A stretch of DNA of 64,000 nucleotides from JAUWVG01 sp964633715 (GTDB lineage: Bacteria; Acidobacteriota; Aminicenantia; Aminicenantales; Aminicenantaceae): the NCBI GenBank assembly GCA_964633715.1, contig CAZWHQ010000004.1, forward strand, positions 53,918 to 117,917, in the 5' to 3' direction. The translations under genes and the position numbers were made by a program. The notes beneath the pieces were generated by a model, which saw nothing but the letters and a program-made list of their open reading frames with translations, searched no databases and was not told the origin of the DNA. Numbering within the stretch: position 1 is the first letter of the stretch; each line of letters begins with the position of its first letter. Shown here piece after piece: positions 17,269 to 25,049 of the stretch.

Positions 17269-19221
17269 GTGAAAAAGGGAATATTTTTTATCACTACGGT
17301 AATCTTTATTTTTGGTGCAAGCCCAATGATGTTTGGCTCTGTTCATGAGATACCCCAGGATGATTTGGTGCTTGAAAGTGCTTCTCCGCCAGCCGGTCCA
17401 ACAGATCTATCTGAATTAGAAAGTTTTCTGGATGGTCTCATGACCGCTCAGATGGAGGCTCAGCATATAGCGGGGGCCACAGTTGTTGTAGTCAAAGATG
17501 GAAAAATCTATCTTATGAAAGGATATGGATTTGCAAATGTGGAGAATAAAACACCTGTCAGTCCGGAGGAGACTCTATTCCGGCCCGGTTCTATATCGAA
17601 ATTGTTTACTTGGACGGCCATCATGCAGCTCTATGAGCAGGGGCGGATCGATTTGGATACGGATATCAATACATACCTTAAGGATTTCCAAATTCCTGAT
17701 ACCTTTGATGAACCCATCACTTTAAAACATCTTTTTACTCACACACCAGGATTTGAAGATGTCCTTGGTGGATTGGCCGCTCGCACACCCGAAGATCTTA
17801 TGCCTTTGAGTGATTTTGTCAGGGAAAAATTACCGGAAAGAATGTTCCCAGCGGGAAAGTACACGGCCTATTCAAATTATGGGACAACTTTGGCTGGTTA
17901 TCTTGTCGAATTGATTTCAGGGCAACCATTCGAAAAATATATCGAAGAATTTATATTTTCGCCTCTTGGTATGGAGAAAAGTACATTCCGGCAGCCTTTG
18001 CCTGCCCTTCTATCGGATTCTATGTCAAATGGATATTCCTATACGAATGGTGCATTTAAAGCCGAAGAGTTTGAACTGATCGGGATGAGTCCGGCAGGTT
18101 CTCTGAGTTCTACAGCTGGAGACATGGCAAAATTTATGATCGCTCACCTTCAAGATGGGCTTATTGGTGGCGAAAATCGTATTTTGCAGCAAGAAACAGC
18201 CCGTCTAATGCACTCTTTGCTCTTTACGCATGATCCTAGAGTTCCAGGAAACGCCTACGGATTTTGGGAACAGAAGCTCAACAATCTTCGCATCATAGGG
18301 CATTCTGGTGACACGTTGACCTTCCATTCCTTGCTTGCATTAATTCCGGAACATAAACTCGGTATTTTTGTCTCCTACAACAGTACGGGTGCATCCGGTT
18401 TTACAAGAGACCAGTTTTTCCAAGCCTTTCTCAACCGCTATTTCCCTGTGCCGGAAGAGCCAGAATGGACACCTCTTTCTGAACCAACCATTCGCTCAAA
18501 AAAATACTTAGGCAGTTATGGGGCCCTGAGAGGTGTGTTTACGTCTTATGAGAAACTGGGCAATCTGTTCATGACGGTTAAAGTAAAAATGGCGGATGAT
18601 GGAACATTGATAATGCCTCTTCCCATGGGATTAGGTGCTAAGCGATGGGTGGAAGTGTCTCCACTGTTTTTTAGGGAGGTGGGGGGCCAGGGGAGCCTAC
18701 TTTTTCTGGATGATGCTAAGGGGCATATCAGTCATGCCTACATGCCAGATTTTCTTATGGTTTTGGAAAAACTGAAGTGGTACAAAACTCCGTTTTTTCA
18801 TTATTGTCTATTAGGCTTTTGTATCCTTTTGTTTCTTTCAGCAGCCCTAGGTTGGCCGCTGGGTGCCATTTCGCGAAGACTTTTAAAAAAAGATAGGGAT
18901 AGGAAAAAATTCCCCGCATTTCCCAAATGGATCGCCGGCCTGATGAGTTGGTTTTTTCTGGTTTTTATTTTCGGTATGGTGGGCGTGCTGAGCAATTATA
19001 TAGAGCTCATGTATGGAGTTCCCCCTATGTTAAGAACTCTATCGGTGCTGACAATGTTGGGAGTTATCCTGTCAGTGGCTATGCTGCTGAGCCTGTTTTT
19101 GGTTTGGGGAAAAAAGTATTGGACTGTTTATGGACGGATTCATTACACATTGATTTTCCTCGCCTCGTGTGCCTTCATCTGGTTTCTCAATTACTGGCAT
19201 CTTTTCGCTTTTAAATCCTAA
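17269..19221 (+). CDS. Class C beta-lactamase-like serine hydrolase with C-terminal membrane domain
   Basis: I choose GTG 17269: AAGGAG ends 7 bases upstream and the signal sequence KKGIFFITTVIFIFGAS begins immediately. The upstream in-frame ATG at 17185 has no such site. The 650-residue protein has the serine hydrolase motifs Ser108-Ile-Ser-Lys111, YSNYG (YxN) and HSGDT (KTG equivalent). After the hydrolase and a beta-rich linker, about four membrane helices follow from residue ~510. Members of this family hydrolyse peptides, esters or peptidoglycan-derived substrates; beta-lactam hydrolysis is not implied. The membrane tail would tether it, with the hydrolase probably facing the periplasm. 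Confidence 0.85.
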   Translation: MKKGIFFITTVIFIFGASPMMFGSVHEIPQDDLVLESASPPAGPTDLSELESFLDGLMTAQMEAQHIAGATVVVVKDGKIYLMKGYGFANVENKTPVSPEETLFRPGSISKLFTWTAIMQLYEQGRIDLDTDINTYLKDFQIPDTFDEPITLKHLFTHTPGFEDVLGGLAARTPEDLMPLSDFVREKLPERMFPAGKYTAYSNYGTTLAGYLVELISGQPFEKYIEEFIFSPLGMEKSTFRQPLPALLSDSMSNGYSYTNGAFKAEEFELIGMSPAGSLSSTAGDMAKFMIAHLQDGLIGGENRILQQETARLMHSLLFTHDPRVPGNAYGFWEQKLNNLRIIGHSGDTLTFHSLLALIPEHKLGIFVSYNSTGASGFTRDQFFQAFLNRYFPVPEEPEWTPLSEPTIRSKKYLGSYGALRGVFTSYEKLGNLFMTVKVKMADDGTLIMPLPMGLGAKRWVEVSPLFFREVGGQGSLLFLDDAKGHISHAYMPDFLMVLEKLKWYKTPFFHYCLLGFCILLFLSAALGWPLGAISRRLLKKDRDRKKFPAFPKWIAGLMSWFFLVFIFGMVGVLSNYIELMYGVPPMLRTLSVLTMLGVILSVAMLLSLFLVWGKKYWTVYGRIHYTLIFLASCAFIWFLNYWHLFAFKS

Positions 19222-19264
19222 TTCGCTACATAAAATTATCCATTAGTCGAGCAAAACTTTGAAG

Positions 19265-19305
19265 GGGCGAAGCTGTGTATCTTTGCCTGCAACATAAGGG
19301 CCCCA
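19265..19305 (+). repeat. Dispersed repeat, copy 1 (41 bp)
   Basis: Matches 50711-50751 at 36 of 41 positions without gaps, including the shared cores GTGTATCT and TGCCTGCAAC. It lies 44 bases after the serine hydrolase stop, upstream of the Asp-box propeller gene. Only the first part of the longer element at 50711-50799 is present. Confidence 0.75.
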
Positions 19306-19406
19306 CCCAAATTTTCCGAGAATTTTCATTGACCAAAACCGTTTTCTGTGATATTCACTATCTTATTCTTTTTTATTTTTAAATGAGTGTTTCAAGGAGG
19401 TATTCT

Positions 19407-22124
19407 ATGAAATCTTCACACCACATTTCTAAGCTTTTAGTCTGTTTTGTCGTGCTTGTCTGTGCACTGCTGGTGGTGCCGGATATGTTCGGACAAAAAG
19501 TCAATGAGGATGCTCTTAAGAGCATGAATTACCGCAACATTGGGCCGACACGGCAGAGCGGCAGGTTCGTGGATTTTGCCGTTCCAAAACAGGAACCCTA
19601 TACATTCTATGCGGCTGCTGGTTCCGGTGGGTTGTGGAAGACCACCAACAACGGTCAGACATTCGTACCTATTTTTGATTATGAAAATGTATTTTCTATT
19701 GGAGATGTAGCGGTTGCACCTTCAGATCCAAAAATTGTATGGGTCGGTACCGGAGAAGCCAACAATTCCCGCACCACATACTGGGGTGATGGGGTTTATA
19801 AATCCACAGATGCGGGCAAAACCTGGACAAACATGGGACTCAAAGAATCTCATCACATCGGACGTATCGTGATCGATCCCGATAATGCCAATATTGTGTA
19901 TGTCGCGGCGCTGGGGCATCTCTATTCAGAAAATCCCGAGCGGGGCCTTTACAAAACGATAGATGGGGGAAAGACCTGGGACAAAGTTTTGGATATCGTT
20001 GTCAAAGGAAAAAATATCGGTGTTGTGGACGTGGCCATGGATCCCGCTAACAGCAGTGTCCTCTATGCGGCCACTTTTGATAAGGTGAGAAAACCCTATA
20101 CTTATAACCTTGGAGGTCCGGGAAGCGGACTCTATAAAACCACGGATGCCGGAAAAAACTGGAAGAAACTGGAGGGTGGCCTTCCCGGAGGTATGCTGGG
20201 ACGAATCGGGATTTCCATCTATTTGAGAAATCCAAAAATTGTATATGTCTGCATTGAAAATGCCAATAAACCTGATATGTCTGAAGAAGAACGATATGCG
20301 GAGCTGCTTGCGGACAAAGCCAGCCGGGGTATGATCGATGGGGAAATCTACAGAACAGACGATGCCGGTGAAACCTGGAGAAAAGTTAATGCTGATGATG
20401 AAAGTATCGGAGGAGGCCCAGGTTACTATTATGGACAGATCAGAGTGGACCCCAACGACGATAAGGTTGTACATGTCTTGAGTGCCTCTTCTTGGGGAAC
20501 CCGTGATGGAGGAAAGACCTGGCTGCGCCGTCCTCTCGGATTCGGTGGGGACGACCATGCGCTTTGGATCGATCCCGAAGATTCCAATCATATTCTTCTT
20601 GGATATGACCATGGATTGGGTGTGACGTGGGATGGAGGAGAAAACTGGTATCATCCGGACTTTTTGTCCTTGGCTCAGATCGTTGCTGTGGGATACGATA
20701 TGTCCTATCCCTACAGGGTGGCCGGTGGCCTTCAGGATAACGGCTCACATATGGGACCCAGCACCTCTCGCAGAGGTCCAATTCGTCTTGAAGATTGGGC
20801 AAGTGTTGGAGGCGGGGACGGAATGCATAACGTCTTTGATATAAAGACAAACCGTTATCTCTATAACGAATCTCAATTTGGGCCCCTTTCCCGTGTGGAT
20901 TTAAAAACCGGAGAGAGGAAAAGCATTGCCTACAGCCGAGTGGACCGTGACATGCGCTGGAATTGGAATGCACCCATTCTTGTTTCTCCCCATAACAGCG
21001 ATGTTATCTACCATGCAGGCAATAAAGTCGCAAAATCTCTCTTCAGGGGAGAGTCCTGGGAGGTTGTCAGCCCGGATTTGACAACAAACGATCCCAAGAA
21101 ACTTACGACAGGAAAAGGCGGAGACGGCAATATCCAGTACTGCACCATCACGGCTTTTGACGAATCACCCCTTAAAGAGGGTTTGCTCTGGGTTGGAACA
21201 GATGATGGTAACGTACAAATGTCGAAGGATGGAGGCGAAAACTGGACAAAGCTAAATGACAAGATCACTGGTAATCCAGGCTACTGGGTCAGCCGTGTCA
21301 CGCCCTCCTCTCATGAACCGGGAACAGCCTATGTGAGCTATACCGGATTTAGAAGGGACGATTTCAGAGCCTTTGTTTATAAAACAACAGATTTTGGTGA
21401 GACTTGGACGTCGATTTCCAATAATCTTCCCGACGAACCCGTTAATGTTATCCGTGAACATCACAGAAATCCCAATCTTCTCTTTGTTGGGACCGAGTTT
21501 GCTGTCTATGTTTCGATCGATGGTGGTTTGAATTGGACAAAGATGAAAAATAATATGCCCACTCAACCTATTCATGACCTGAAGATCCATCCAAGGGAGA
21601 ACGATCTTATCGTTGCCACTCACGGACGCGGAATTTACATCGCCGATATATCACCTCTTGCGGAGTTCACTCCTGAAGTCATGGCCGGGGATGCCTATCT
21701 GTTCGATATTGAATCTAAAATCCGCTGGATCAACAATGTTCTAAATGCATCCAGTTCCTCTAATTTTGCCGGAGAAAGTGAACCGACGGGTATATCTGTT
21801 TACTATTACTTAAAAAATAAAACAGCAGAAGCTCCTACTTTAACTGTTTATCAGGGAAATCTCGTGGTTGGTGAGCTAAAGGGATCCGTGGATCCTGGAA
21901 TCAACATGATTCTTTGGCCCATGACAAAAGCGCCTCAACGCACTCCTGAGCAGATCAAACAATTGGAAGAACAGCAGCAGAGAATGAGGCAGATGGGCTA
22001 CGGCCGGTTTGGATCGAGGGATCCTGCAGCACCTCTGGGTGAATACCGATTTGTTCTTACCGTTAACGGAAAAACATTCACCAAGTATGCGTCCATTCTG
22101 CCCGATCTCTGGTACGACAAGTAA
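19407..22124 (+). CDS. Secreted Asp-box/VPS10-sortilin-like beta-propeller protein
   Basis: ATG 19407 follows AAGGAGG by 6 bases. A signal peptide ends near DMFGQ. The 905-residue protein has many BNR/Asp-box repeats of the form S/T-x-D-x-G-x-T/N-W: TTNNGQTF, STDAGKTW, TIDGGKTW, TTDAGKNW, TDDAGETW, SKDGGENW, TTDFGETW and SIDGGLNW. They form one or two large propellers, the later part ending in an IVATHGRGIYIAD motif. A smaller beta domain with GEYRFVLTVNGK closes the protein. Such proteins are abundant in peptide-degrading anaerobes next to S9 peptidases and are often annotated as glycosyl hydrolase or WD40/YVTN/BNR-like. Catalysis is unproven; binding or scaffold roles are possible. Confidence 0.85.
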   Translation: MKSSHHISKLLVCFVVLVCALLVVPDMFGQKVNEDALKSMNYRNIGPTRQSGRFVDFAVPKQEPYTFYAAAGSGGLWKTTNNGQTFVPIFDYENVFSIGDVAVAPSDPKIVWVGTGEANNSRTTYWGDGVYKSTDAGKTWTNMGLKESHHIGRIVIDPDNANIVYVAALGHLYSENPERGLYKTIDGGKTWDKVLDIVVKGKNIGVVDVAMDPANSSVLYAATFDKVRKPYTYNLGGPGSGLYKTTDAGKNWKKLEGGLPGGMLGRIGISIYLRNPKIVYVCIENANKPDMSEEERYAELLADKASRGMIDGEIYRTDDAGETWRKVNADDESIGGGPGYYYGQIRVDPNDDKVVHVLSASSWGTRDGGKTWLRRPLGFGGDDHALWIDPEDSNHILLGYDHGLGVTWDGGENWYHPDFLSLAQIVAVGYDMSYPYRVAGGLQDNGSHMGPSTSRRGPIRLEDWASVGGGDGMHNVFDIKTNRYLYNESQFGPLSRVDLKTGERKSIAYSRVDRDMRWNWNAPILVSPHNSDVIYHAGNKVAKSLFRGESWEVVSPDLTTNDPKKLTTGKGGDGNIQYCTITAFDESPLKEGLLWVGTDDGNVQMSKDGGENWTKLNDKITGNPGYWVSRVTPSSHEPGTAYVSYTGFRRDDFRAFVYKTTDFGETWTSISNNLPDEPVNVIREHHRNPNLLFVGTEFAVYVSIDGGLNWTKMKNNMPTQPIHDLKIHPRENDLIVATHGRGIYIADISPLAEFTPEVMAGDAYLFDIESKIRWINNVLNASSSSNFAGESEPTGISVYYYLKNKTAEAPTLTVYQGNLVVGELKGSVDPGINMILWPMTKAPQRTPEQIKQLEEQQQRMRQMGYGRFGSRDPAAPLGEYRFVLTVNGKTFTKYASILPDLWYDK

Positions 22125-22128
22125 TTGG

Positions 22129-22245
22129 AAACGGTTGTGTCAAGAGTATTTAAAAAATATTCCTACCAGAGACAACATCGTAGCGATCGATACAAACGGA
22201 CGTGGAATGTTTGCTATGGATGACATCTTTTCTGTTCAAAAATAA
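22129..22245 (+). pseudogene. C-terminal remnant resembling an Asp-box propeller protein
   Basis: Directly after the propeller gene, another frame encodes a 38-residue tail ending at TAA 22243-22245. It contains RDNIVAIDTNGRGMFAMDDI, which resembles the propeller-closing motif IVATHGRGIYIADI of the preceding protein but is not a simple frameshift of it, since that protein ends normally (LWYDK). It looks like the 3' end of a lost paralogue. It has no start or ribosome site. Confidence 0.35.
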
Positions 22246-22260
22246 AAAGGAGGATCACGG

Positions 22261-22473
22261 GTGGCTAAAAAGAAAAAGGGATACGGATGGATGATTTTGC
22301 TCTCTGTTCTTGTGACACTTGGTGGGCTTGTGACACTTCTTCCCAATGCCTCAGCAAACAAAGCGAATCTACTGGGATATAAATCTCTATGTTCAATTGC
22401 GCCTATCAGCACACTTCTTTGTTTGATAGTTGTTGCCGTTATCTGTATTGTGAGAAAAAAGAATTTTTCATAG
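22261..22473 (+). CDS. Small two-helix membrane protein
   Basis: GTG 22261 follows AAAAGGAGG by about 7 bases, a strong site. The 70-residue product has a basic start (AKKKKGYG), a helix at about 9-27, a short loop and a second helix at about 46-63, then RKKN. I do not recognise a family. It lies between the propeller gene and the amidohydrolase gene on the same strand. Confidence 0.6.
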   Translation: MAKKKKGYGWMILLSVLVTLGGLVTLLPNASANKANLLGYKSLCSIAPISTLLCLIVVAVICIVRKKNFS

Positions 22474-22507
22474 AAGACTATAGAAGACTTAGGAAGATCA
22501 AGACAGA

Positions 22508-22531
22508 CTGAGGGAGAGATATCCCTCTCAG
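22508..22531 (+). terminator. Imperfect hairpin between small membrane gene and amidohydrolase
   Basis: CTGAGGGAG and CTCCCTCAG-like arms (22508-22531) can pair imperfectly around GATATC. No T-run follows, so it could be a terminator or an mRNA-processing or regulatory hairpin. Weak evidence. Confidence 0.25.
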
Positions 22532-22580
22532 ATGAAATCATTGGTTAATAATTCTATCTCGAACGAGAGGAGGATTTAAA

Positions 22581-24170
22581 ATGTTGAAAAAAATATCAGG
22601 AATTATAGTTTTAGCCTGTTTTGTCCTGCTTGGTGTGGGATGCAGTCAGTCATATGACGGACCTCCGGCAGANNNNNNNNNNNNNNNNNNNNNNNNNNNN
22701 NNNNNNNNNNNNNNNNNNNNNNNNNNNNNNNNNNNNNNNNNNNNNNNNNNNNNNNNNNNNNNNNNNNNNNNNGATTTCCGTTATGTCCATGATCCTCAGG
22801 AAATAGCCCAGATGGTCAAGGAAAAAGTGGATCAAGTTGAACCTGGAGTTCTCATCTCTGGAGGAGGTTGGGAACACGAGACGTTTCCCGACAAGCAGTG
22901 GCCCACCAAAGAAATACTCGATGCGGTCTCTCCTGATAATCCTGTTATCCTCAGCCGTGCAGATGGTCATTCCGTATGGGTCAACAGCTATGTGATCAGG
23001 ACGTCAGGAATTACAAAAGATACGCCGAGCCCTCCCAATGGGACCATCGTCAAGGATCCCGAAACCGGGGAACCCACGGGAATATTCAAGGAAGGGGCGT
23101 CACGCCTCATCCGACGGACAACGACACATGAACTCACTCCGGAAGAAAGACAGATCCAGACTGATTTGGCTCTTGAGCTGGCTCTTGAGGCAGCGAGAAA
23201 GACAGGGGTGACCAGCATATCCCAGCTGAATGGGGGATTTGAGCTCTTCCAGAGATTTAAAGACGAAGGGCGTCTCACGCTTCGAGCAACGGTCAATATG
23301 GGGCTTCCTTCAGAAGGAGAAGATCAGGGAGAAGTTTGGAATCGACTGGAGAAGCTGCGGAAAGATTTTCCTGCTGGAAACGATTGGATACGATTCGGAT
23401 TTCTCAAGATCTTCATCGATGGGACATTGGGCTCTGGAACGGCACTGATGTTTGAGCCTTTTGAAGACGATCCCACGACAAGTGGTCTCCCCATGATGCC
23501 CTATGAGGAGTATGAACGCCGGATCGTTGCTGCCGATGCCAAAGGTTTTCAGACCGGAACACATGCCATCGGGGATAAAGGGAATAACTGGGTATTGAAT
23601 GCTATCGAAAAAGCCCAACAGGTCAATGGTAAACGTGACAGCCGCCATCGTTCCGAGCACGCCCAGATACTGCGCCTGTCCGATATTCCTCGTTTTGCTG
23701 AATTGGCCGTGATCGCCTCTATGCAGCCGACTCATTGTATTACCGATAAGCGGTTTGCTGAGAAAAGAATTGGCCTCGAGCGCTGTGAAGGGGCCTACGC
23801 ATGGCAGAAGCTTCTGGATGCCGGAGTACATATTGCATTTGGGACGGACTGGTCTGTAGAACCCATTGATCCTTTGGAAGGACTCTACGCAGCCGTAACA
23901 AGAAAGGACAGAGCCGGGGAAGAAGGGGATGGGTGGTTTGCCGATCAGAAACTCTCTATGGAAAAAGCCATTGAACTCTACACACTTGGCTCCGCCTATG
24001 CTGAATTTATGGAAGACCGAAAGGGTAAACTTGCGGAAGGTTATCTTGCTGATATGGTGATCTTCAACAATGATTTGATGACCATCCCTTTTGACCAGAT
24101 CATGACGTCCAAAGTCGATTACACCATTGTTGGGGGAAAAATAGTCTTCACCAGAGAGGGCGCCCAGTAA
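22581..24170 (+). CDS. Secreted amidohydrolase family lipoprotein (YtcJ-like), interrupted by an assembly gap
   Basis: The start follows GAGGAGG by 6 bases. A lipoprotein signal ends at LLGVGC (Cys21). After residue ~30 the sequence is 100 N. The remaining part matches the C-terminal two thirds of YtcJ-type metal-dependent amidohydrolases: ILISGGGWEHE-like entry, DGTLGSGTALM, TGTHAIGDKGNNWVL, HRSEHAQILR, and FGTDWSVEPIDP with the metal-binding Asp. The HxH metal motif expected near the N-terminus is in the gap. The frame is preserved across the N run only because of the arbitrary gap length. The real gap is probably about 300 bases, judged from family length. Periplasmic hydrolysis of amides or similar bonds is likely. 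Confidence 0.8.
   Translation: MLKKISGIIVLACFVLLGVGCSQSYDGPPAXXXXXXXXXXXXXXXXXXXXXXXXXXXXXXXXXXDFRYVHDPQEIAQMVKEKVDQVEPGVLISGGGWEHETFPDKQWPTKEILDAVSPDNPVILSRADGHSVWVNSYVIRTSGITKDTPSPPNGTIVKDPETGEPTGIFKEGASRLIRRTTTHELTPEERQIQTDLALELALEAARKTGVTSISQLNGGFELFQRFKDEGRLTLRATVNMGLPSEGEDQGEVWNRLEKLRKDFPAGNDWIRFGFLKIFIDGTLGSGTALMFEPFEDDPTTSGLPMMPYEEYERRIVAADAKGFQTGTHAIGDKGNNWVLNAIEKAQQVNGKRDSRHRSEHAQILRLSDIPRFAELAVIASMQPTHCITDKRFAEKRIGLERCEGAYAWQKLLDAGVHIAFGTDWSVEPIDPLEGLYAAVTRKDRAGEEGDGWFADQKLSMEKAIELYTLGSAYAEFMEDRKGKLAEGYLADMVIFNNDLMTIPFDQIMTSKVDYTIVGGKIVFTREGAQ
22673..22772. other. Assembly gap of 100 N
   Basis: Exactly 100 undetermined bases, the usual scaffolding placeholder for a gap of unknown size. 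It lies inside the amidohydrolase gene, so any translation across it is not real sequence. Confidence 0.99.
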
Positions 24171-24234
24171 GACTCCCCCTAATTGGAACTTTTTTTGGCT
24201 GGATTCCGTATATGTGCTAGAGGAGGCAGTCAAC

Positions 24235-24942
24235 ATGTTGCATCAAAAAATAAAAGCCTTTTTAATAGTGACTTTACTTTTAGGAACTATAAGTGCGTGT
24301 GTGGAAGTCGGAGAATTGAGTGAAGATTATCACGCAATCAAACTCGAGGGGGCAGAGACCGTTGAAGCCCGGTTTAAAATGTCTGCAGGAGAATTCTCCC
24401 TTGAAGGTGGTGCAAGGGATTTGATGGAAGGCTATTTTGAATACAACGTGGACCAATGGAAACCCGAGGTTGATTATTTTGTCTCAGGACAAAAGGGAAG
24501 GTTAACTGTCGAACAAACCGGAAGAACAGGGATTCCCCTAGGAGACTCAAAAAACAGATGGGATGTCAATTTAAGTCAAGATGTGCCTATTGATCTGAAA
24601 ATAGATCTCGGAGCTGGTGAGGGACACCTGGATCTGCGAGGGCTTGATCTCAGAGATCTCGATATCGATATGGGTGTGGGAGAGTTGACTGTCGACCTTA
24701 CTGGTGATCTGAAGGAAAATCTGAAGGTCAACATTGATGGAGGTATAGGGAGTGCGACTATCTACCTATCCGAGGATGTTGGCGTCCGAGTCAAAGTGGA
24801 CGGAGGGATCGGTTCCGTAGATGCCCGAGGTTTGCATAAAAATGATCACACATACACCAATGACGCCTATGGTGAATCTGAAATCAGCATTAATATTGAA
24901 ATAGATGCAGGCATTGGTAGTATTGACCTAAGACTAAAATAA
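24235..24942 (+). CDS. Lipoprotein with toast-rack/adhesin-like beta domain
   Basis: ATG 24235 follows AGAGGAGG by 7 bases. An N-terminal lipobox (TISAC) indicates lipid attachment. The remaining ~210 residues are repetitive beta structure with short regular turns: LKIDLGAGEGHLDLRGLDLR, LDIDMGVGELTVDL, VNIDGGIGSATIYL, VKVDGGIGSVDARG and IEIDAGIGSIDLRL. This is the pattern of toast_rack and LiaF/DUF2154-type domains. Such domains are found in surface lipoproteins and in envelope stress proteins. No enzymatic function is expected. Confidence 0.75.
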   Translation: MLHQKIKAFLIVTLLLGTISACVEVGELSEDYHAIKLEGAETVEARFKMSAGEFSLEGGARDLMEGYFEYNVDQWKPEVDYFVSGQKGRLTVEQTGRTGIPLGDSKNRWDVNLSQDVPIDLKIDLGAGEGHLDLRGLDLRDLDIDMGVGELTVDLTGDLKENLKVNIDGGIGSATIYLSEDVGVRVKVDGGIGSVDARGLHKNDHTYTNDAYGESEISINIEIDAGIGSIDLRLK

Positions 24943-24974
24943 CCTGAAATATGCGTAATTCTCAATAAACATCC

Positions 24975-25001
24975 TTGACCTCTTTAAGATTGTTATATAA
25001 T
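24975..25001 (+). promoter_or_regulatory. Candidate sigma-70 promoter for the S9 peptidase at 25050
   Basis: TTGACC at 24975-24980 and TATAAT at 24996-25001 are separated by 15 bases, slightly short, and lie about 50 bases before ATG 25050. The -10 is a perfect consensus. Confidence 0.45.
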
Positions 25002-25049
25002 CTTGAAAAATCAAGTTAAAAACAATTTTGATGAATAGGAGGTAAGAGG

